DNA from: Ruminiclostridium sp. | Lineage (GTDB): Bacteria; Bacillota; Clostridia; Oscillospirales; Ruminococcaceae | NCBI GenBank assembly: GCA_017941355.1 | Contig: JAGAWN010000065.1 | Span: 1-36,120, forward strand | Length of the DNA: 36,120 nt | Reading direction: 5' to 3' | Shown: positions 24,178 through 30,940 of the stretch, piece by piece | Layout: every line of letters begins with the position of its first letter | How positions within the stretch are numbered: position 1 is the stretch's first letter | Translations under genes and position numbers: made by a program | The notes under the pieces: model-generated | Seen by the model: the letters and a program-made list of their open reading frames with translations, nothing else | Databases searched by the model: none | Told to the model about the DNA's origin: nothing

Positions 24178-25359
24178 ATGTCCATAAGAACCAATTACCG
24201 CCATACCGCCGCGGCGTGCTATACCGGCTATATAACACAGGCGGTCATCAACATTTTCCCGCCCCTGCTGTTTGTAAGGTTCGGCTCGGAGTACGGGATC
24301 GGCCTTGCACGGATATCGCTGCTTATCGCGGTGAATTTCGGGACTCAGCTCATTGTTGACCTGATATCTGCCCGGATAGCGGATAAGGCGGGGGTAAGAC
24401 CTCTCGTTGTCGCAGCCCATATATTCGCGGCTGCCGGCATCGCGGGGTACGGGGTGCTGCCGGAACTTCTGCCGGATCCTTACACCGGGCTTATCGTGTC
24501 GGCTGTCGTCTGCGCAGTGGGAGGCGGGCTTACCGAAGTGCTGATAAGCCCGATAATAGAAGCCTGCCCCTTTGAAGGAAAAAGCACCGCTATGAGCCTG
24601 CTGCATTCCTTTTACTGCTGGGGCAGCGTCGCCGTTACCGCATTGTCGACGCTGTGTTTTCTCCTTAACGGTCTTGAAAGCTGGCATGTTCTGGCGCTGC
24701 TATGGGCGCTGATACCTTTGTTCAACACGTTTTACTTTGCCGCTGTGCCAATAGCACCGATAACGCCGGAGGGCGAAAGTATGAGCCTGCGGGAACTGAT
24801 CCGCTCACAGACCTTTCTTCTGCTGGCGCTTCTGATGCTGTGTGCGGGAGCATCGGAGCTTGCTATGAGCCAATGGGCTTCCGCGTTGGCGGAGACAGGT
24901 CTCGGGGTGAGCAAGACCGTCGGAGACCTGCTCGGACCCTGTGCCTTTGCCGTACTCATGGGGACGGCGCGGGTGATACACTCCCGTGTCGCGGAAAAGA
25001 CAGATCTTACCCGATACATGACCGTCTGCGCGCTGCTTTGCATCGTCGGGTACTGCATCACCGCGTTCTCCCCCATTCCGCAGCTCGGGACAGCAGGCTG
25101 TGCGGTATGCGGGTTTGCGGTGGGAGTAATGTGGCCGGGTACATTCAGCCGCGCTGCCGGTCTGCTTCCCCGCGGCGGTGCGGCAATGTTCGCGCTGCTG
25201 GCTCTCGCGGGGGATCTCGGCTGTATGTCGGGACCCATGCTCACGGGTATTATCTCCCACGCGGCGGGAGACGATCTGCGGTTCGGTCTCGCCTTTGCGA
25301 CAGTATTCCCGGCACTGATGATAGCCGGACTGAAGCTGCTCGGCGGCAGAACACGGTGA
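24178..25359 (+). CDS. Major facilitator superfamily transporter
   Basis: 393 aa with about twelve hydrophobic helices spread over the whole length and a polar break near residues 195-210 (PITPEGESMSLRELIRSQ), dividing two six-helix halves. Loop 2-3 carries DLISARIADKAGVRP, the MFS motif A region (usual form GxxxDRxGRR). Helix 4-5 has GGGLTEVLISPIIEACP. It resembles the FucP/sugar-type MFS members common in Clostridia, but the substrate is not readable. ATG 24178 with GGAG about ten bases upstream. No terminator is seen before asnB; 56 bases separate them. Confidence 0.9.
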   Translation: MSIRTNYRHTAAACYTGYITQAVINIFPPLLFVRFGSEYGIGLARISLLIAVNFGTQLIVDLISARIADKAGVRPLVVAAHIFAAAGIAGYGVLPELLPDPYTGLIVSAVVCAVGGGLTEVLISPIIEACPFEGKSTAMSLLHSFYCWGSVAVTALSTLCFLLNGLESWHVLALLWALIPLFNTFYFAAVPIAPITPEGESMSLRELIRSQTFLLLALLMLCAGASELAMSQWASALAETGLGVSKTVGDLLGPCAFAVLMGTARVIHSRVAEKTDLTRYMTVCALLCIVGYCITAFSPIPQLGTAGCAVCGFAVGVMWPGTFSRAAGLLPRGGAAMFALLALAGDLGCMSGPMLTGIISHAAGDDLRFGLAFATVFPALMIAGLKLLGGRTR

Positions 25360-25362
25360 ACC

Positions 25363-25412
25363 AATACCTCCGATACTGCATATAATGGGAAAAACGCAAT
25401 ATCGGAGGTATT
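25363..25412 (+). promoter_or_regulatory. Inverted repeat that hides the asnB ribosome site
   Basis: AATACCTCCGATA (25363-25375) is perfectly complementary to TATCGGAGGTATT (25400-25412), a 13-bp stem with a 24-base loop. The 3' arm contains the asnB Shine-Dalgarno sequence CGGAGGT and ends three bases before the ATG. No T-tract follows, so it is not a terminator. The loop contains TATAAT (25381-25386), a possible -10 box, though no -35 box was found. Confidence 0.75.
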
Positions 25413-25415
25413 ATT

Positions 25416-27248
25416 ATGTGCGGAATTGCAGGCTGGACGGACTTCAGGGACGATCTTGAACAATATGAGAACGTGATAGCGGAGATGAGCAGGAGGATCG
25501 CACACCGCGGTCCCGACGCAAAGGGGGAGTTCTATGACCGCGGGTGCAGGCTTGCACACAGGCGGCTGAGCGTGATAGACCCCGCAAACGGCGCGCAGCC
25601 CATGAGCTTCGGCGGCTTCACGATCGTGTATAACGGCGAGCTGTACAATACGGCGGAACTGCGGACAAAACTCAAAAACCTCGGTCACACGTTCGATGCG
25701 TCGAGCGATACGGAAGTGCTGCTGAAAGCGTTTGCGGAGTGGGGAGAAGGCTGCCTTGACCGGCTGAACGGCATCTATGCCTTTGCGGTGTGGAACAGAC
25801 AGACGCGGAGACTGTTCCTTGCGCGGGACAGGGCGGGTGTAAAACCGCTGTTCTACAGCTGCTACGGCTGCGGTATAGTATTTGCGTCGGAGATTAAGGC
25901 GCTATTCGCGTGTCCGCGGGTAAAACCGGAGCTGGACGAGGAGGGCGCGGCCGCGCTTATGCTGCTGGGCCCCGCGAGAAAGGGAGGAGCCGGAGTGTTC
26001 CGCGGTATCCGGGAACTGCGTCCGGGAGAGTGCGCGTACTTTGACGAGAACGGGCTGCACAAACGGGTTTACTGGCAGCTTACCGCAATGCCGCACACCG
26101 AGGATCTTGCTGAGACCGCCGAACATCTCGGTTTTCTTATCAGAGACAGCATAGAGCGGCAGCTTGTCAGCGATGTTCCGCTCTGTACTTTCCTTTCCGG
26201 CGGTCTGGATTCAAGTCTTATCAGCGCGGTTGCGGCACGCAGGTACGCGGAAAACGGCAGGAAGCTTTCTACCTATTCGATAGACTACAAGGACAACCGC
26301 GAGAACTTTGTGGCTTCGGAATTCCAGCCGGACGAGGACGCGCCGTGGATAGTGAAGATGAGCGAGTATATCGGCTCCGAACATACGAATGTGGTGATCG
26401 ACTCGCCGGCGCTGGCTGAGGCTCTCGATCCGTCAATGACTGCCCGTGATCTGCCGGGAATGGCGGATGTTGACAGCTCCCTGTACCTGTTCTGCGGGGA
26501 GGTGAGAAAGCGTTTTACGGTCGCGGTCAGCGGTGAGTGCGCCGACGAACTGTTGGGCGGATATCCGTGGTATCACAAGCCGGAACTGCTGTATGCGGAG
26601 GGATTCCCGTGGGCGCGTTCGACAGAGAAGCGCGCGGGGCTGCTTCGTCCGGAACTTGCACGGAGGATATCACCGCTTGAATATGTGCGGAACGCGGCGG
26701 ACGAGACTGTGCGCGGAATGTCATGTCTCGACGGTGAAAGCCGCGAGGATACCGCAAGGCGCAGAATGTTCCTGCTGAACTTCTACTGGTTCATGCAGAC
26801 GCTTCTTGACAGGAAAGACCGCTGTTCTATGGCGCACGGGCTTGAAGTGAGGGTGCCGTTCTGCGATCACCGCATTGCCGAGTATGCCTACAATATCCCG
26901 TGGGAGATGAAATCCCTCGGCGGGCGCGAAAAGGGACTTGTGCGCCGCATATCCGAGAAGTATCTGCCAAATGACGTTGCATGGCGCAAAAAGTCGCCTT
27001 ACCCGAAAACTCATAATCCGAGCTATGCGAAACTGGTCTTTGACAGGTTCGTGAAGCTGATGTCGGAGCCGGACAGACGGCTTACGATCCTGCTTGACCG
27101 CTCGGCGATAGACGAACTGACAGCCACCGAGGGACGCAGCTTCTCGGAAAACTGGTACGGTCAGCTTATGACCACGCCGCAGATGTTTGCTTATCTTATA
27201 CAGCTTGAAATGTGGCTGAGGACTTATGATCCGAAGATCCTGTTCTGA
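25416..27248 (+). CDS. asnB: Asparagine synthetase, glutamine-hydrolysing
   Basis: 610 aa. N-terminal glutaminase: catalytic Cys2 (MCGIAGW), RGPDAKGEF, RLSVIDPANGAQPM, NGELYN and ASSDTEVLLKAF, as in class II amidotransferases. C-terminal synthetase: PP-loop SGGLDSS at 261-267, VAVSGECADELLGGYPWY, and MAHGLEVRVPFCDHR. It makes asparagine from aspartate, ATP and glutamine, or a related product. The ribosome site is in a hairpin (see 25363-25412). It follows the MFS gene by 56 bases, and a terminator is found after it. Confidence 0.95.
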   Translation: MCGIAGWTDFRDDLEQYENVIAEMSRRIAHRGPDAKGEFYDRGCRLAHRRLSVIDPANGAQPMSFGGFTIVYNGELYNTAELRTKLKNLGHTFDASSDTEVLLKAFAEWGEGCLDRLNGIYAFAVWNRQTRRLFLARDRAGVKPLFYSCYGCGIVFASEIKALFACPRVKPELDEEGAAALMLLGPARKGGAGVFRGIRELRPGECAYFDENGLHKRVYWQLTAMPHTEDLAETAEHLGFLIRDSIERQLVSDVPLCTFLSGGLDSSLISAVAARRYAENGRKLSTYSIDYKDNRENFVASEFQPDEDAPWIVKMSEYIGSEHTNVVIDSPALAEALDPSMTARDLPGMADVDSSLYLFCGEVRKRFTVAVSGECADELLGGYPWYHKPELLYAEGFPWARSTEKRAGLLRPELARRISPLEYVRNAADETVRGMSCLDGESREDTARRRMFLLNFYWFMQTLLDRKDRCSMAHGLEVRVPFCDHRIAEYAYNIPWEMKSLGGREKGLVRRISEKYLPNDVAWRKKSPYPKTHNPSYAKLVFDRFVKLMSEPDRRLTILLDRSAIDELTATEGRSFSENWYGQLMTTPQMFAYLIQLEMWLRTYDPKILF

Positions 27249-27292
27249 CAGATGAACAGTTGATCCTGATTTTGCGCAAACTTCTGAAAAAA

Positions 27293-27329
27293 GAAAACAG
27301 CAGACTCATTTATAACGAGCCTGCTGTTT
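27293..27329. terminator. Bidirectional terminator after asnB
   Basis: AAAACAGCAGACTC (27293-27306) pairs with GAGCCTGCTGTTTT (27316-27329) with one mismatch; A- and T-runs at the ends. Lies between asnB and the convergent GH9 gene. The stem core is the same as that after ileS. Confidence 0.88.
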
Positions 27330-27366
27330 TGCTGTGTTGTATGCGGTTCCGTAAATGAACGCCGCG

Positions 27367-29049
27367 TCAGTTCTTTTTCCGGCTTTCGAGAGCGGCGAGG
27401 AGAAGGACGGCGGGGGAGTTCCAGTAGATCGTGGTTTCGTTGAGTGAGAAGCACCGCTCGTCATCGACGTAGCAGCGCATAGGCGGGGTCCCTGCGGGAA
27501 TGAGCGTCTTTGCGTAGGAGTCGCTGAGATCGCGGTTCGGTCCTCCGATAACAAGTCCGGGAACGCTTTCCTCAATACCGTCGGCTGCGGAGGGGCGGTA
27601 ATGCGGGCAGCGGGAGGCATATTCGCCGTGTCCGGTGACATAGCTTATGCCGAGGGGATTGCGTCCGAGAAGAACGTGAAGCTGCTCTTCGGCGCAGGTG
27701 TAAAACTCGTTGTCATTGGTAAGCATAGCCGCAAGCACGAACTTTATCCCGTGGTGCAGCAGTACCATGTTGCTTCCCCAATAGTATTCCCAGTCTTCGA
27801 GAGCAGCACCGTAGCCGCTCTTTTTATACTTGTCCGCAAGCCAGTAGGCTTCCGTTGCGAACAGATCGGCGAGCTGACGGCTGATCCCGCTGTTTTTGTC
27901 CTCGTTCCTGCACATGATATATGCCAGCGAACCTAGCCCGCCTATGTTCATATAGCCAAGAGATGTCTTGAGGTAGCTTCTGCCCTCAAAGAACGGGGAA
28001 CCGTAGATCGCAAGAAACAGATCGTGATAGCGTTTTTCGCCTGTGAGACTGTACAGCTCGGCAGCTGCCCAATATCTGTTGTCAAAGTCGAATTCTTCGC
28101 TGTAAACGCCGGTGTTGCAGCCGGGCGGATTGAAGAATATCACCGGTTCCGGATGCTCCTCGAGCCAGTTGAACGCGCGCACCGACGCTCTTTTCAGACG
28201 CTTGGAGAAATCCTCGTCATAATCTTTGTAGATCCCGGCAGCAAGTGCGCATAACGCACAGAAATCGGCTGTTGCCGAGGAACTTACGTTGAATACATAA
28301 AGCTTGTCCGTGTCGCGCTCCGGCATTATAAAAGGTGCGTGGTTCATGGTTGTGACCTTGTGGTAAACCGCGCCGTCATCCCTCTGCATACGGAGCATCC
28401 ATTCCAGTTCGTACCGGCATTCGCTGAGGATATCGGGTACGCCGGAACCGCTTTCCGGAATGTTCAGATTCATCTTTCCGAAAAGTTCCGGGAACAGTTT
28501 ATATGAGTACAGGAGCTGTGCGCAGGCGCAGGCACCGGCGGTCACATATCTGCCGTAATCTCCGGCATCATGCCAGCCGCCGCGCACGTTCACCTCCCCG
28601 CCCTCGGCGAGGATCTCCGCAAATCCGCAGTGGCAGCGGGGGTGAGAATACACGCCGGCAAAGCGCTTGTCGAGATCGCAGCCGCATCTGAAATAATAGA
28701 ATGCTTTCGTAACATCGAAGAACAGTTCCTTGTAAACGCCGTCGCTTATTCTGAAAAGCGCGGAGCTTTTGCCTTCGGCGGTCACGCGGTAGCTGCCCGG
28801 ACGTCTGAACGCAGAGAAATCCGCAATGTAAACGTCGTCGCCGGAACATTCGTCCTGTCCGAAGTGAGTGACTTCTCCCTCGAAATGCTTGTCGCCGTTC
28901 TCGTCGGTTATTGCGAAAACCTTTGTTTCAAACGGGATCACGGCAGTCTTGCGGCTGTCCGGGAGATATCCCGCCTGATCGACGTATATCCGGAACGGGG
29001 AGTTGCTGCCGAACTCCGGCTCTTTCTTTTTTCCGTATATTGTCAGCAT
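27367..29049 (-). CDS. Glycoside hydrolase family 9 enzyme without signal peptide
   Basis: 560 aa. Residues about 15-100 form an N-terminal Ig-like (CelD_N) domain (FRIYVDQAGYLP, KVFAITDENGDKHFEGEV, ADFSAFRRPGSYRV). The GH9 (alpha/alpha)6 domain follows: GGWHDAGDYGRYVT with Asp161 and Asp164 (base and nucleophile region), ASRCPHYRPS as the His/Arg motif, and SLNETTIYWN with the proton donor Glu538. The family hydrolyses beta-1,4-glucans or cello-oligosaccharides. The N-terminus (MLTIYGKKKEPEF) has no hydrophobic stretch, and no dockerin or CBM is seen, so it is probably cytoplasmic. Start uncertain because the ribosome site (CAGGTG) is weak. Confidence 0.92.
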   Translation of the reverse strand: MLTIYGKKKEPEFGSNSPFRIYVDQAGYLPDSRKTAVIPFETKVFAITDENGDKHFEGEVTHFGQDECSGDDVYIADFSAFRRPGSYRVTAEGKSSALFRISDGVYKELFFDVTKAFYYFRCGCDLDKRFAGVYSHPRCHCGFAEILAEGGEVNVRGGWHDAGDYGRYVTAGACACAQLLYSYKLFPELFGKMNLNIPESGSGVPDILSECRYELEWMLRMQRDDGAVYHKVTTMNHAPFIMPERDTDKLYVFNVSSSATADFCALCALAAGIYKDYDEDFSKRLKRASVRAFNWLEEHPEPVIFFNPPGCNTGVYSEEFDFDNRYWAAAELYSLTGEKRYHDLFLAIYGSPFFEGRSYLKTSLGYMNIGGLGSLAYIMCRNEDKNSGISRQLADLFATEAYWLADKYKKSGYGAALEDWEYYWGSNMVLLHHGIKFVLAAMLTNDNEFYTCAEEQLHVLLGRNPLGISYVTGHGEYASRCPHYRPSAADGIEESVPGLVIGGPNRDLSDSYAKTLIPAGTPPMRCYVDDERCFSLNETTIYWNSPAVLLLAALESRKKN

Positions 29050-29091
29050 AGCTGCACCTGCTCTCTGTATAGGTTTTGTATAATTAAATCC

Positions 29092-29120
29092 ATTATATCA
29101 CTTTTGATATATTAAGTCAA
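29092..29120 (-). promoter_or_regulatory. Promoter of the GH9 gene
   Basis: Minus strand TTGACT (29115-29120), 17-base spacer, TATAAT (29092-29097) with an extended TGA before it. Confidence 0.88.
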
Positions 29121-29203
29121 TAGTTATAATTACTATAAGTAAAGCTTATCAATTGCATAAAGTGACGGGCTTACTCCGGATTTAATGTATATTATGCAAC
29201 TAA

Positions 29204-29302
29204 GGAACCACTGATTAAATCGCTATTACCCAAAAACCGGCACCGCGAAAGGCATATAATATCAACATTGAGATCTCTGATGTCGATTTAATCAGCGGTT
29301 CC
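29204..29302. mobile_element. MITE-like element, 99 bp with 19-bp terminal inverted repeats
   Basis: Left end GGAACCACTGATTAAATCG (29204-29222), right end CGATTTAATCAGCGGTTCC (29284-29302), complementary at 18 of 19 positions. The ends resemble those of transposons of the IS5-like or related families (GGAACC... with TGATTAA), by memory. The interior (29223-29283) has no open frame. No clear target duplication was found: the flanking bases are TAA on the left and CTG on the right. Confidence 0.65.
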
Positions 29303-29413
29303 CTGAACGGCCTTGCTGCGGTGAGTGTCTTGTGCAGATAATGTGAGACTGCACGACATATTGTTTTCACGAAACTTACATTTTCACTTTAAGTAGGTTT
29401 TAAGTTCGCGCGC

Positions 29414-29460
29414 TATAATAAAGCCATAGAAACAGAACAACACCTCCGGAATACCGGAGT
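29414..29460 (+). promoter_or_regulatory. -10 box and hairpin before the VTC gene
   Basis: TATAAT at 29414-29419 with no good -35 box. In the leader a hairpin CTCCGG-aata-CCGGAG (29445-29460) precedes the ribosome site AAAGGAG (about 29466-29472). Confidence 0.5.
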
Positions 29461-29477
29461 ACATAAAGGAGCAGATC

Positions 29478-30209
29478 ATGACAGACATTACAGTATTCGA
29501 GAGACGTGAAATAAAGTACCTCGTGTCCGCGGAGCAGAGAGCGGCGATCGAAAAAGCGTTTGCGGATCACATGATACCCGATGCGCACGGCGAAAGCACT
29601 ATATGCAACGTTTACTGCGATACCCCGGATTACAGACTGATCCGCACATCGCTCGACAAGCCGGTTTATAAGGAAAAGTTCCGTATCAGGAGCTACGGCA
29701 GGGCAGGTGAGGACGACAAGGTTTTCATGGAACTCAAAAAGAAGTACAAGGGCGTTGTTTACAAACGCCGCATATCCGTTTCCCAGTCGGAAGCTATGGA
29801 CTTTATTGCGGGCAGAGCTTCTCTTCCCGATGACGGACAGATCGAACGGGAGATAGAATATTTCGTGAAGTTCTACGGCGGGCTTGTCCCCGCAATGTAC
29901 CTCTGCTACGACAGGAGAGCGTTCTTTGACGGCGACGATCCGAGACTTCGCATAACCTTTGACAAGAACATTCTCTGGAGAACGGACAGGGTACGTCTTA
30001 CCTCGCACCCGAGCGGACGGCAGCTTCTGAGCCCCGGTCAGTCGCTGATGGAGATAAAGTGCGGAGACGCAATGCCGATGTGGCTGGTCAATATCCTCGA
30101 TGAACTTGAGATCAGGCGCGTGTCCTTTTCAAAGTACGGGACCGCATATACAACAATGATATCCGAAAAGCTTGCAGCAGAAATTGAAAGGAGTGTTTAC
30201 TGTGCTTGA
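29478..30209 (+). CDS. VTC-domain polyphosphate polymerase-like protein
   Basis: 243 aa consisting of one VTC (CYTH-like tunnel) domain. The charged strands that line the tunnel of the yeast Vtc4 polymerase are present: RREIKYLV (Lys13), YCDTPDY (46-52), KFRIRSYG with Arg69 and Arg71, MELKKKYKGVVYKRR (Lys87, Lys97), CYDRRAFF (Arg146/147), LRITFD (Arg158), MEIKCGD with Glu192, and SFSKYG with Ser218-Lys219. All key basic residues and the acidic metal ligand appear to be kept, so catalysis is plausible. By family knowledge VTC polymerises phosphate from ATP at a membrane. It has no membrane part itself; the overlapping next gene supplies one. Confidence 0.92.
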   Translation: MTDITVFERREIKYLVSAEQRAAIEKAFADHMIPDAHGESTICNVYCDTPDYRLIRTSLDKPVYKEKFRIRSYGRAGEDDKVFMELKKKYKGVVYKRRISVSQSEAMDFIAGRASLPDDGQIEREIEYFVKFYGGLVPAMYLCYDRRAFFDGDDPRLRITFDKNILWRTDRVRLTSHPSGRQLLSPGQSLMEIKCGDAMPMWLVNILDELEIRRVSFSKYGTAYTTMISEKLAAEIERSVYCA

Positions 30210-30900
30210 CACATTATTTACTAACATATTCAGCGCCGAAACGGCGCAGACTCTCGAAACAGGGAGCTTCCTCATATCTATAGGCTCGGCGTTGATCCTC
30301 GGACTTATTTCGGCACTGTTCTACACCTACAAGTCCACCTACAGCAAGGGATTTGTGATAACCCTCGCAACGCTTCCCGCGATCGTGGCGGCAATAATAA
30401 TGATGGTCAGCGGCAGTCTCGGCGCGAGCGTCGCGGTGGCGGGTACATTCTCACTGGTTCGTTTCCGCTCGGCTCCCGGTTCCGCGAAAGAGATAAGCGC
30501 TGTATTCCTCGCAATGGCGACAGGTCTTGCCTGCGGAATGGGCTATCCCGCATACGGAGCGATATTCACGGTGGTCATGTGCCTGGTGAATTTGATCTAC
30601 TCCGCTTTGAAGCTTGGCGAGAGAAAGAGCATTGAGCTTCGCAGAACGGTCGATATCACTGTTCCCGAAAGTCTAAGCTACGGAGACGCATTCGATGAGA
30701 TCTTCGATAAATACACCTCGGAATGGACTCTTAAAAAAGTAAAGACCACCAATCTCGGCAGTCTCAACAAGCTTACCTACGATGTCCTGTTCAGAGAAAA
30801 CGGCTCGGAGAAGCCGATGATAGACGAACTCCGCACAAGAAACGGCAACCTTGAGATCTCGGTTGCAAGACAGTCGGCGGATCCGCTGAACGAGCTGTGA
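30202..30900 (+). CDS. DUF4956 membrane protein
   Basis: 232 aa from GTG 30202, with AAAGGAG at 30187-30193 eight bases upstream; it overlaps the VTC gene by 8 bases, so the two are translationally coupled. Three or four membrane helices lie in residues about 20-145 (SFLISIGSALILGLISALFY; ITLATLPAIVAAIIMMV), with the typical DUF4956 segment GTFSLVRFRSAPGSAKEI. A soluble C-terminal part of about 85 residues (ITVPESLSYGDAFDEIFDKY) is probably cytoplasmic. Function unknown. Family knowledge: DUF4956 genes recur beside VTC-domain and CotH-like genes, so it may channel or anchor the polymer product (inference). Confidence 0.92.
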   Translation: MLDTLFTNIFSAETAQTLETGSFLISIGSALILGLISALFYTYKSTYSKGFVITLATLPAIVAAIIMMVSGSLGASVAVAGTFSLVRFRSAPGSAKEISAVFLAMATGLACGMGYPAYGAIFTVVMCLVNLIYSALKLGERKSIELRRTVDITVPESLSYGDAFDEIFDKYTSEWTLKKVKTTNLGSLNKLTYDVLFRENGSEKPMIDELRTRNGNLEISVARQSADPLNEL

Positions 30901-30940
30901 TCCGGTGAACGGCGGAACGCGGAAGAAATGGAGAAGTAAT

